From: Deltaproteobacteria bacterium
GTDB lineage: Bacteria > Desulfobacterota > DSM-4660 > Desulfatiglandales > HGW-15
Assembly (NCBI GenBank): GCA_016926135.1
Contig: JAFGPH010000226.1
Location: 1-5,861, forward strand
Direction: 5' to 3'
DNA: 5,861 nucleotides
Numbering within the stretch: the stretch's first letter is position 1; each line of letters begins with the position of its first letter. Under the pieces are notes generated by a model. It ran no database searches and was not told the origin of the DNA. It worked only from the letters and a program-made list of their open reading frames with translations. A program made the translations under genes and the position numbers. Positions 1 to 5,861 of the stretch are shown here, in pieces.

Positions 1-588
1 CACTTTGTATCCCAGCTTTTCCAGCGCGTCTTTGATGCGGCCCGTCTTGCATGGGTAAAGGCGGAAGTGATAGGTCCTCTTTCGGCCACGTTGTCCCGTG
101 ATCCCCACGCTCATGATCTCACCGCCGTTCTTCTGGACAACCAGCATGGCCTTATTGAGGCTTCCCGGCTCCGTCCCGATGACGACATCGATGCGCGAGC
201 TGGCGCTGAGTATCCCCATCATGTCGATAAAGGCCCTCAGCATATCCGTTTCGGTGATGATTCCCACCAGCTTTCCCCTTTTCACCACCGGAATCCCGCC
301 GATCTTGTATTTGTAGATGAGCTGCGCCGCGATCTCAATGTCACTGTCCGGTTCCACGGTGATGGGTTCCCTGATCATCAGGTCCGACAGGCAAAGCCCT
401 GCCAGCATCGAAGGAATGAGCCCCGTCTTCAGGTCCGCCAGGGTCACAAAGCCCTCCAGCATGTTTCCCCCCGACACGACGGGAAGGTGGCGTATGGAGT
501 TGGTCTTCATGAGGTCGATGGCCTCCTCGATGGAGGCATCCTCGGTGATCGTGATCGGGTCCGGAACCATCAGGGATTTGATCTTCAT
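1..588 (-). CDS. Two-CBS plus ACT-like domain protein, AcuB-like (3' end outside window)
   Basis: A probable cytoplasmic regulatory protein that senses adenine nucleotides or a similar ligand. The 196 codons in the window start at the ATG read from 588 to 586; no stop is reached by base 1, so the C-terminus is missing. CBS domain 1 covers about residues 5-58 (RHLPVV, then T49-x-x-D52). CBS domain 2 covers about 68-121 (GGIPVV, then GIITETD with T112-x-x-D115). T/S-x-x-D is the usual ribose-phosphate contact of adenylate-binding CBS pairs. Residues about 131-196 (RIDVVIGTEPGSLNKAM onward) look like an ACT-type domain, giving the CBS-CBS-ACT order of Bacillus AcuB (about 214 residues), so perhaps only some 15-20 residues are lost. 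A perfect AGGAGG (597-602) sits 8 bases before the ATG. The gene follows the nitroreductase stop by 21 bases and is the third gene of the operon. The domain call is firm; a role in acetoin use is not supported, as no acetoin genes are visible. Confidence 0.93.
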   Translation of the reverse strand, partial: MKIKSLMVPDPITITEDASIEEAIDLMKTNSIRHLPVVSGGNMLEGFVTLADLKTGLIPSMLAGLCLSDLMIREPITVEPDSDIEIAAQLIYKYKIGGIPVVKRGKLVGIITETDMLRAFIDMMGILSASSRIDVVIGTEPGSLNKAMLVVQKNGGEIMSVGITGQRGRKRTYHFRLYPCKTGRIKDALEKLGYKV

Positions 589-609
589 GGCCCATTCCTC
601 CTGGGTGAA

Positions 610-1182
610 TCACCTCAAATAGCTGCTCTTCTCTTTCGGATCCTTCCTCGGCATCGGCTGGGGATCGCCTCCGGGCTTTCCGAGGCAGATGAGCGCCAGG
701 GGTGTCTTCTCGGCTGGCACCCCCAGGATCTCCCTCATGGCGCCCCTGTCGAAGAAGGTGAACCACAGGGTGCCGAGTCCGAGCGCATGGGCTGCAAGAT
801 GCATGTTCTGAATCGCGGCGGCGCAGGCATGCTGGTACCCCACCCCGCCTTCTTCCTGGAACATGTCCACGCCGCTACCCGAGGGGTCGCCGATCACGGC
901 GATGATGACCGGAGCGCTCTTCAGGAAGTCAGCCCGATACTTCCCCAGCCACTTCCACCCACTGGCCTCCATGGCCCAGCTCCGGCATCGGTCCGCTTCG
1001 GAAAAGATTTTCTCCTTCAGCCCCTGGTTGGTCACCACGATGAATTCCCACGGTTGCGTGTTCAATGGTGAAGGCGCCCACGTTGCCGCCTCCAGAATGC
1101 GGGCCACGGCCTCCTCGCTCACCGGCTCATCCGAGTAGTTCCTGCAGCTCCGCCTTTCCTTCATCGCCGTGAAGACATCCAT
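610..1182 (-). CDS. Nitroreductase-family FMN oxidoreductase
   Basis: A 190-residue protein of the nitroreductase family: usually homodimeric, FMN-binding enzymes that use NAD(P)H to reduce nitro compounds, quinones, flavins or enones. The N-terminal FMN-phosphate motif is clear (RRSCRNY, residues 10-16). It is followed by the family's loop ATWAPSPLNTQPWEF (about 33-47) and the core helix around HACAAAIQNMHLAAHALGLGT. The C-terminal strand LALICLGKPGG also fits. The length is normal for the compact single-domain members. No signal peptide or membrane segment is seen. The start is backed by AAGGAG-type pairing (1189-1195) 6 bases upstream of the ATG. It is the middle gene of the operon: 24 bases after the DUF1847 stop and 21 bases before the CBS/ACT start. 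The natural substrate cannot be told from the sequence; the name should not be read as proof of nitro-compound reduction. Confidence 0.95.
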   Translation of the reverse strand: MDVFTAMKERRSCRNYSDEPVSEEAVARILEAATWAPSPLNTQPWEFIVVTNQGLKEKIFSEADRCRSWAMEASGWKWLGKYRADFLKSAPVIIAVIGDPSGSGVDMFQEEGGVGYQHACAAAIQNMHLAAHALGLGTLWFTFFDRGAMREILGVPAEKTPLALICLGKPGGDPQPMPRKDPKEKSSYLR

Positions 1183-1206
1183 GCTCGGCTCCTTTCTTCG
1201 CCCGGA

Positions 1207-1914
1207 TCACTTGCCGCTCAGCCCGGGGACCTTGATCTTCCTGTAATAGGATTCATGGAGATAGATCGCTGCAAGGGGGTTGTGACCCGTGACGCGATCC
1301 TTCGCTGCCAGGACCGTCGTCGGTGCCTCCGAGTACTTGAAGAAGAGCGAGTCGTGCCCCACGCAAAGACCCACCAACACGTTGAGCTCGGTTTTTGAGT
1401 GATTGAGGAGCTTGGCCTGGTAGATGGGGTTGCACATGCTCTCCTCTGTGCCGCGTTGGATCTTGTCCTCCTCGCCCAGCCCGATCCGCTCCTTGGGGGT
1501 CCTCCCGGCCTTGCACACCGCAGAAACCACCTCGAAGCCGTGGGCCTTGAGGATCTCCTCCACGATGGCCGCCTCCTTGACCAAACCCATGCAGAAGGCC
1601 AAGCCCAGGCGCCTGTACCCCATCCTCCCTGCGAACTCGCAAATCTCCACGATGCGGGTCTTGGTGGGCTGCATCACATACGGCCGCTCGTGGCGGTTGG
1701 CGTAGCACTCTGCCTCCTGGATGGAGGCCTGGCGGGCAAACTCGCCTACCACGGGGTCCTCGTACTCCGCATTGGCTTCGGCCAGGACATCCTGATGGGC
1801 CAGAGTCGGACAGCCCCTGGACCCCAGGCCCTCCTCAGAAAAGCAGACCCTTTCACGAACTTCCTGCAGGCATGACGCACATTCGGGGTGGAACGTCTTC
1901 TTCGCCTTGGCCAT
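1207..1914 (-). CDS. DUF1847 family putative metal-binding protein
   Basis: A 235-residue soluble protein that I recognise as the DUF1847/COG4887 family, described as uncharacterised, probably metal-binding, and found mainly in archaea and anaerobic bacteria. The N-terminus has a cysteine cluster, C12-x-x-C15, C24 and C35 (the last in RGCPT), suited to a zinc or iron-sulfur site. Further cysteines are C70, C92, C108, C134, C161 and C184. The family signature is very clear in the second half: NPIYQAKLLN (162-171), LNVLVGLCVGHDSLF (177-191) and KDRVTGHNPLAAIY (205-218). The middle part (about 85-135, with RLGLAFCMGL) looks like an alpha/beta nucleotide- or cofactor-binding fold, but this is inference. 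Only one start is possible: an in-frame stop lies at 1930-1932 and no GTG or TTG occurs between. The ribosome site is weak (GAAAGGCGAG, more than 7 bases away). It is the first gene of the operon, about 65 bases behind the predicted transcription start. The function is unknown. Confidence 0.93.
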   Translation of the reverse strand: MAKAKKTFHPECASCLQEVRERVCFSEEGLGSRGCPTLAHQDVLAEANAEYEDPVVGEFARQASIQEAECYANRHERPYVMQPTKTRIVEICEFAGRMGYRRLGLAFCMGLVKEAAIVEEILKAHGFEVVSAVCKAGRTPKERIGLGEEDKIQRGTEESMCNPIYQAKLLNHSKTELNVLVGLCVGHDSLFFKYSEAPTTVLAAKDRVTGHNPLAAIYLHESYYRKIKVPGLSGK

Positions 1915-1985
1915 GAGCTTTCTCGCCTTTCATTCTCAATGATGGCGGCAACACATACACATGCGATCCCGCACGCCCATACGGA

Positions 1986-2015
1986 AACATAAGGGAGAAC
2001 CGGGAAGCATGTCAA
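1986..2015 (-). promoter_or_regulatory. Sigma-70-type promoter for the DUF1847-nitroreductase-CBS operon
   Basis: On the minus strand there is a perfect -35 TTGACA (2010-2015), an 18-base spacer, and a -10 TATGTT (1986-1991, 4 of 6 matches). The expected transcription start is near 1979, leaving a leader of about 65 bases before the ATG at 1914. The leader holds a small hairpin (CGTGCG, loop GGAT, CGCATG; 1960-1975, one G-U pair) and a tandem ATGTGT repeat; neither resembles a known riboswitch. The promoter lies in the 190-base gap after the kinase stop, so the operon can be expressed independently of the kinase. Confidence 0.6.
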
Positions 2016-2104
2016 GGTGTAATGGTTTGGTCTTCCATCATTGTGATCGTAAGCCGGTCCTTGAATCGTGCCCTAAAACCCCCGATCCTTTGCCACGATA
2101 ACCC

Positions 2105-4183
2105 TCATGCTTTGACCAGAGCCCGCCGAATCTTCGGTGCCAACTCCGTCATGGAAAATGGCTTGTGGATAAAGAGCACTCCCTCGTCGAGAACCCCGTG
2201 ATGGGCAATCACATTGGCGGTGTACCCGGACATGTAAAGGCTTCCTATGCCCGGACGGATGGCTTTTATCTGTTCGGCCAATTCCCTCCCGTTCATCCCC
2301 GGCATCACCATGTCGGTGAAAAGCAGGTGGATGTCTCCGGGATGCGCCCCGGCCAGGCGAACCGCCTCTTCCGGGGTATCGGCCGTCAGCACCGTATAGC
2401 CCAGCGACTCGAGCATGGCTTTGCCGATTTTCAGGATCGCCGACTCGTCCTCTACCATGAGCACCGTCTCCGTGCCTCCCTGCAGCGCCTCCGGCCCCTT
2501 TCCCACCGCCTCTGCCTCTATAACCAGGGTTTCGAAACGGGGCAGATAGATCTTGAAGGTCGTCCCTTCGCCGGGCTCGCTGTGCACACTGATAAATCCG
2601 TTGTTCTGCTTCACAATGCCGTAGATGGTAGCCAGACCCAGGCCCGTCCCCTTGCCTACTTCCTTGGTGGTGAAAAAAGGCTCGAAGAGGTGTTCGAGGA
2701 CCTCCTTATTCATGCCCTTCCCATCGTCGCTCACAGTCAAGAGCACATATTGGCCGGGAACAGGCCCAGGATGATCTGCGCCGCAGTACGCCTCATCGAA
2801 GGTCGCGTTGACGGTTTCGATCGTCACCTTTCCCACACCGGCGATAGCGTCCCGTGCATTCACCGCCAGGTTGGCCAAAATCTGGTCGATCTGGGAAGGA
2901 TCAATCTTCACGGGCCAGAGATCCAGACCCGGCACCCATACAAGATCAATGTCTTCTCCGATGAGTCTTCGGAGCATCTTGAGCATGCCCGCCACAGAGT
3001 CATTCAGATCCAGCACCTTGGGGCTGACGGTCTGCTTCCTGGCAAAGGCCAGCAGTTGTCGGACAAGGTCCGCAGAGCCATGGGCCGCCCTGAGGATTTC
3101 GTCCAACTCAGGCAAAAGGGATTCTCCGGAATTGACCTTCAACATGGCCATTTCCGCATTGCCGATGATGATCCCCAGCTTGTTGTTGAAGTCGTGGGCC
3201 ACTCCCCCAGCGAGCCTGCCGACCGACTCCATCTTCTGGGCTTGCAGGAACTGGCCCTGCAGCTTCTCCCTTGCCTCCTCCGCCCGTTTTCTTCCGGTGA
3301 TGTCTGCAAGGAAGTTCAGGGTGGCTGGCCTGCCCTCCCACTCTATTCGCACAACGTTCAGTTCCACCCATCGCACCTCCCCGGATTCATGAACAATCCG
3401 GAACGTATATATGGATGGGACATCCATCCCCTGCAGCCTCTTCCGATGGTTTTCCAGGACCTGAGCGCGATCATCCGCATGGATGAAATCAGTGAAAGGC
3501 CGGGTGGTCAAATGATCCCTCGCATAACCAATGATCTTTTCTGTCTTTGAGTTTGCGAACGTCAGCATCCCCTCCCGGGCGACGAAGATAGCCTCGCCCG
3601 CGTTTTCTACAAGGATGCGATACTTCTCTTCGCTCTCCCGGATCGCCTCTTTCGCCTCCATTTGTTTCACGCGGTCAAACCCCATTTTCGCAACCGTCTC
3701 CGCGAAGCTCGTGAGAAACCCGAGAACGGCCGAAAGCTTCTCCTCCTCAATGATGGGAACCTCACACAGGGCATTCAGGTAATCCGCTTCGTCAAATCCA
3801 TACGCAGCGGCTTGACGGCGAAACAAATCCGTATCGGGCTCTTTCAGGAGAAACTGGCCGACGAACACGTTGGCAATGTGATCCCCTTCGATCAAGATAG
3901 GTGATGCTGCATCCGTCAGCCCGTTTCGACACTCGTAGACCGAGAAACGCTTTCCCTGCTCAAGGGCATTGGCAAGCTGCGTGTCACTTTCAATGCATCT
4001 CTTGAAGGTCTCCTCGTTCACACGATGAAAATGCGTACAGATTCTCTGCCAACGCGATCCCACCAGGACTCGACCCTCCAGATCGATAATCGCCGCAGCG
4101 ATCCCCACCGCGTCGCAGAAACTGTCGAGAAGTCGCTGGCTATTGTCAAGGTCAATCAGACTGGCAAGTTCGTATCGATCCAT
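2105..4183 (-). CDS. Soluble hybrid sensor histidine kinase, PocR-PAS-HisKA-HATPase-receiver
   Basis: A 692-residue two-component hybrid kinase without membrane segments, so it should sense an internal signal. Residues about 6-170 match the PocR ligand-binding domain ([46 protein letters not shown]), with C49, C63 and C85. PocR domains are predicted to bind small hydrocarbon derivatives such as propanediol. A PAS domain follows (about 184-300, ending [11 protein letters not shown]). The phospho-acceptor is H330 in GGVAHDFNN. The ATPase has an N box ([10 protein letters not shown]438/N442), DDGKGM (486-491), FEPFFTTK (500-507) and GKGTGLGL (510-517). The receiver (about 573-690) has D579, phospho-acceptor D624, S652 and K674, all intact. 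The frame stays open to an ATG at 4306, but that start would overlap the divergent gene's start codon. I prefer the ATG at 4183, where PocR homology begins; the ATG at 4228 is the alternative. None has a good ribosome site. The output partner is not in the window; phosphate may pass from D624 to an Hpt protein elsewhere. Confidence 0.93.
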   Translation of the reverse strand: MDRYELASLIDLDNSQRLLDSFCDAVGIAAAIIDLEGRVLVGSRWQRICTHFHRVNEETFKRCIESDTQLANALEQGKRFSVYECRNGLTDAASPILIEGDHIANVFVGQFLLKEPDTDLFRRQAAAYGFDEADYLNALCEVPIIEEEKLSAVLGFLTSFAETVAKMGFDRVKQMEAKEAIRESEEKYRILVENAGEAIFVAREGMLTFANSKTEKIIGYARDHLTTRPFTDFIHADDRAQVLENHRKRLQGMDVPSIYTFRIVHESGEVRWVELNVVRIEWEGRPATLNFLADITGRKRAEEAREKLQGQFLQAQKMESVGRLAGGVAHDFNNKLGIIIGNAEMAMLKVNSGESLLPELDEILRAAHGSADLVRQLLAFARKQTVSPKVLDLNDSVAGMLKMLRRLIGEDIDLVWVPGLDLWPVKIDPSQIDQILANLAVNARDAIAGVGKVTIETVNATFDEAYCGADHPGPVPGQYVLLTVSDDGKGMNKEVLEHLFEPFFTTKEVGKGTGLGLATIYGIVKQNNGFISVHSEPGEGTTFKIYLPRFETLVIEAEAVGKGPEALQGGTETVLMVEDESAILKIGKAMLESLGYTVLTADTPEEAVRLAGAHPGDIHLLFTDMVMPGMNGRELAEQIKAIRPGIGSLYMSGYTANVIAHHGVLDEGVLFIHKPFSMTELAPKIRRALVKA

Positions 4184-4187
4184 GTGG

Positions 4188-4216
4188 TTGACGATTTTGA
4201 GCCATCCCTCTAGAAT
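4188..4216 (+). promoter_or_regulatory. Sigma-70-type promoter of the disulfide reductase gene
   Basis: TTGACG (4188-4193, 5 of 6) and TAGAAT (4211-4216, 5 of 6) are separated by exactly 17 bases, a strong sigma-70 match. The expected transcription start is near 4223, giving a leader of about 82 bases before the ATG at 4305. It overlaps the opposite-strand kinase promoter almost completely. Confidence 0.6.
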
Positions 4217-4222
4217 TGTCAA
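4194..4222 (-). promoter_or_regulatory. Possible promoter of the hybrid kinase gene
   Basis: On the minus strand a perfect TTGACA (4217-4222) is followed by 17 bases and CAAAAT (4194-4199, 4 of 6 matches to the -10 consensus). Transcription would begin about 4186-4188, only 3-5 bases before the preferred kinase ATG at 4183, which implies a leaderless or nearly leaderless mRNA. This fits the lack of a ribosome-binding site there. The element lies on the same bases as the divergent promoter of the reductase gene. Confidence 0.4.
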
Positions 4223-4256
4223 CGTCATAGCTTGAATTGGACATGAACCGATTGCC

Positions 4257-4279
4257 AGTCCGGGACTTTTTTCGAGTCC
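4257..4279 (+). promoter_or_regulatory. Alternative short hairpins in the reductase mRNA leader
   Basis: AGTCC (4257-4261), GGACT (4263-4267) and AGTCC (4275-4279) occur in sequence. The middle element can pair with either neighbour. The first pairing (AGTC, loop CGG, GACT) runs directly into a U-rich stretch (4267-4272), as in a weak terminator; the second (5 bp, 7-base loop) would exclude it. The stems are short, so any attenuator role is speculative. Confidence 0.25.
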
Positions 4280-4304
4280 GTTGTGAAAGAGAGGGAGAAA
4301 CGCC

Positions 4305-5759
4305 ATGGCAAAGTATGACTATGACATGGGAATCATCGGCGGGGGGGCGGCGGGCCTGACGGTGGCGTCCGGCTCGGCCCAGTTGGGCGCCAGAACCCTT
4401 CTCGTTGAGAAGGAGAAGGAATTGGGTGGGGACTGTCTTCACTTCGGATGTGTGCCGAGCAAGACCCTGATCCGCACAGCTCGGGCCTATCACACCATGA
4501 AGAATGCCCAGGCCTTTGGACTTCCTGCCGTGGAAGTGACCCCTGTTGATTTCACGAAAGTGAAAGAGAGAATCCGGTCAGTGATCGCGACGATTCAAAA
4601 ACACGATTCGGAAGAAAGGTTCTGCAGCCTCGGGGCCAAAGTGGAATTCGGAGAACCGAACTTTGAGGATGAGCACAGCATCAGGCTGAACGGCCGTACC
4701 GTTTCCGCAAAGACCTGGACCATTGCCACCGGCTCGTCACCGGACAGCCCCCCCATCCAAGGATTGGGCAGAACCCCCCATGTCACCAACAAGGAGATCT
4801 TTTCTCTGGATCGTCTCCCTGAATCCATGGTCATCTTGGGCGCCGGACCGATCTCAATAGAGATGGCCCAGGCCTTCTGCCGCCTGGGAACGAACGTTGC
4901 GGTCGTCCAGAGAAGCGCGCAGATTCTTACCAGAGAAGACAAGGACATGGCCGATGGGATTATGCAGGTTCTGGCCGCTGAAGGGGTCACCTTTCACCTG
5001 AATGCCTCGGTTATCGAAGTGAGGGATCTGGGAAAAGAGAGAGAAGTGCGCCTCAGGAACAAAGAGGGAAAGGCCACCTCGCTGAAAGCGGAACAGATTT
5101 TTGTTGCCATGGGACGCGATCCCAATCTGAGGGGCTTGAACATCGAAGGGATCGGCGTGGATTTCGATCCAAGAGGCATCAAGGTGGATGAGCGCATGCG
5201 AACCACACAGAAACACATTTACGCGGCAGGCGATGTGACCGGGAAATTTCAATTCACCCATGCCGCAGGTTACGAAGGAGGCATCGTGGTAAGCAACGCG
5301 ATTTTTCATCTTCCCAGGAAATCCGATTACACCTTCCTACCGTGGTGCACCTATACGGATCCGGAGCTTGCCAGCATCGGCATGAACGAAAAGAGGGCCA
5401 GGGATGCGGGAATCGACTACTCGGTCTTTACGGAACCCTTCGAAGGCAACGACAGGGGCCTTGCAGAGCGTGCGAGAGTCGGCAACATCAAGATGCTCCT
5501 GGACAAGAATGAAAAACCCATCGGTGTTCAGATCCTCGGGACCCAGGCGGGTGAATTGCTGAGCGAGTGGGTCGCCGCCCTGAACGGCAAGGTGAAGCTC
5601 TCCACATTGGCCTCCGCCGTTCACCCCTACCCTACCCTTGGAGAAATCAACAAGCGGGTGGCAGGGGCAACCTTCTCCCCAAAAATCTTCTCCGATAGGG
5701 TCCGAAAAGGGTTGAAGTTCTTCTTCCAACTGAAGGGGAGGGCATGCGGGGGTCAATGA
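4305..5759 (+). CDS. Mercuric reductase/dihydrolipoamide dehydrogenase-like FAD disulfide oxidoreductase
   Basis: A 484-residue class I pyridine-nucleotide disulfide oxidoreductase, expected to be a cytoplasmic FAD homodimer. It has the FAD dinucleotide motif GGGAAG (12-17), the redox disulfide C44-LHFG-C49 in GGDCLHFGCVPSK, the TIATGSSP segment (139-146), the NAD(P) motif GAGPISIE (179-186) and the second FAD motif YAAGDVTG (306-313, D310). The C-terminal dimerisation domain runs from about 343. After the NAD(P) strand comes VVQRSAQILTRED, with Q202/R203 instead of the acidic residue typical of NADH enzymes, which hints at NADPH. The C-terminal active-site motif is HPYPTLGE (440-447): Tyr442 stands where lipoamide dehydrogenases have the catalytic His. 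It lacks MerA's N-terminal metal-binding domain and its terminal Cys pair (only C481 is present), and no mer genes are near, so true mercury reduction is unlikely. The start is supported by AGGGAG (4292-4297), 7 bases from the ATG. It is transcribed away from the kinase. The substrate is unknown. Confidence 0.95.
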   Translation: MAKYDYDMGIIGGGAAGLTVASGSAQLGARTLLVEKEKELGGDCLHFGCVPSKTLIRTARAYHTMKNAQAFGLPAVEVTPVDFTKVKERIRSVIATIQKHDSEERFCSLGAKVEFGEPNFEDEHSIRLNGRTVSAKTWTIATGSSPDSPPIQGLGRTPHVTNKEIFSLDRLPESMVILGAGPISIEMAQAFCRLGTNVAVVQRSAQILTREDKDMADGIMQVLAAEGVTFHLNASVIEVRDLGKEREVRLRNKEGKATSLKAEQIFVAMGRDPNLRGLNIEGIGVDFDPRGIKVDERMRTTQKHIYAAGDVTGKFQFTHAAGYEGGIVVSNAIFHLPRKSDYTFLPWCTYTDPELASIGMNEKRARDAGIDYSVFTEPFEGNDRGLAERARVGNIKMLLDKNEKPIGVQILGTQAGELLSEWVAALNGKVKLSTLASAVHPYPTLGEINKRVAGATFSPKIFSDRVRKGLKFFFQLKGRACGGQ

Positions 5760-5785
5760 AAAGGTGTACTAAGCACACCTTTTCA
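5757..5785. terminator. Symmetric terminator hairpin overlapping the reductase stop codon
   Basis: TGAAAAGGTGT (5757-5767) and ACACCTTTTCA (5775-5785) form a perfect 11-bp stem with a 7-base loop. The first three bases are the reductase stop codon. The stem has A4 at its base on one side and T4 on the other, so it could act in both directions, though the U-tract is short and lies inside the stem. A bidirectional or leaky terminator is the likely role. Confidence 0.65.
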
Positions 5786-5811
5786 TAAATACGCTCACAT
5801 ATTCTGCAGCC

Positions 5812-5861
5812 ATGAATGGAAGCATGCAATGGTTAAGGGCCGCGCTGGGGGTGGTCGTCCA
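5812..5861 (+). CDS. Possible start of a downstream gene (cut by window end)
   Basis: An ATG at 5812 opens a frame of 16 codons (MNGSMQWLRAALGVVV) that stays open to the edge. The hydrophobic run LRAALGVVV could begin a membrane segment. An in-frame ATG at 5824 is an alternative start. No convincing ribosome site precedes 5812, and a different frame from the ATG at 5829 has a better-placed GGAAG. The fragment is too short to identify; it may not be a gene. Confidence 0.25.
   Translation, partial: MNGSMQWLRAALGVVV

Larger units (their letters stand above)
4188..4222. repeat. Imperfect inverted repeat formed by the two opposed promoters
   Basis: The left arm TTGACGATTTT (4188-4198) and the right arm AGAATTGTCAA (4212-4222) are inverted copies matching at 9 of 11 positions, with a 13-base centre. 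Each arm supplies one promoter's -35 and the other's -10 region. It could be a dimeric regulator's operator or simply a consequence of two opposed promoters. Confidence 0.5.
4159..4260. repeat. Perfect 9-bp inverted repeat flanking the divergent promoters
   Basis: GACTGGCAA (4159-4167) and TTGCCAGTC (4252-4260) are exact inverted copies, 84 bases apart, lying either side of the promoter region. The left copy is inside the kinase's first codons. They may be paired regulator sites; chance cannot be excluded. Confidence 0.35.

Noticed and set aside
67..1071. A 334-codon open frame on the plus strand opposite the CBS/ACT and nitroreductase genes
   Set aside because: It is antisense to two clearly homologous genes and spans their junction. 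Its translation is rich in His, Arg and Pro with no recognisable domain, typical of shadow frames in GC-rich DNA.
2065..2099. ATCGTG / CACGAT inverted repeat just after the kinase stop, considered as its terminator
   Set aside because: The stem is only 6 bp with a 23-base loop and no T-tract follows on the minus strand.
2165..3550. A 461-codon plus-strand frame opposite the hybrid kinase
   Set aside because: It lies wholly antisense to kinase, PAS and receiver motifs that are intact, shows no domain, and has shadow-type composition.
4159..4260. Sigma-54-like -24 elements (CTGGCA) on both strands of the divergent region
   Set aside because: The -12 element (TTGC at the required spacing) is absent on both strands.
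4184..4306. N-terminal extension of the kinase frame up to an ATG at 4306
   Set aside because: The codon overlaps the divergent reductase start codon, has no ribosome site, and the added residues show no homology to PocR proteins.
4341..4754. A run of seven G (4341-4347) and a run of seven C (4748-4754) in the reductase gene, considered as phase-variation tracts
   Set aside because: Both are short, encode ordinary conserved residues (the first is part of the FAD motif), and such runs are expected in GC-rich coding DNA.
4305..5759. Calling the reductase a true mercuric reductase (merA)
   Set aside because: There is no N-terminal metal-binding domain, no terminal Cys pair, and no merR, merT or merP in the window.

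Overview
The window looks like a GC-rich (mid-to-high 50s percent by eye) chromosomal piece from an anaerobic bacterium. The best guess is a sulfate-reducing or syntrophic member of the former Deltaproteobacteria (Desulfobacterota). This is inferred from protein types: a PocR-domain hybrid histidine kinase, a DUF1847 cysteine protein, a small nitroreductase and a CBS/ACT protein often co-occur in such genomes. No rRNA, tRNA, CRISPR array, transposase or phage gene was seen.

Layout. Bases 1-1914 hold a minus-strand operon, read from right to left: a DUF1847 putative metal-binding protein (1207-1914), a nitroreductase-family flavoprotein (610-1182), and a two-CBS plus ACT-like protein (1-588, running off the left edge). 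The gaps are only 24 and 21 bases. A good sigma-70-type promoter (TTGACA, 18 bases, TATGTT; 1986-2015) lies upstream. Next on the minus strand is a soluble hybrid sensor kinase, PocR-PAS-HisKA-HATPase-receiver (2105-4183). Divergent from it, on the plus strand, is a mercuric-reductase/dihydrolipoamide-dehydrogenase-like flavin disulfide reductase (4305-5759). It ends in a symmetric hairpin that includes its stop codon. A possible new plus-strand gene starts near 5812 and is cut by the right edge.

How the parts may work together. The kinase and the disulfide reductase share a 121-base divergent region. In it, two sigma-70-like promoters lie on the same 35 bp in opposite directions and form an imperfect inverted repeat, so their transcription may be mutually exclusive. 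The kinase -10 sits so close to its likely start codon that its mRNA may be leaderless. The three-gene operon combines a possible metal/thiol protein, an FMN enzyme and an adenylate-sensing-type regulator, which suggests a redox or energy-status role, but no substrate can be read from the sequence. No clearly novel system is evident. The points most worth checking are the interlocked promoter, the non-canonical active site of the reductase, and the DUF1847-nitroreductase-CBS/ACT gene group.
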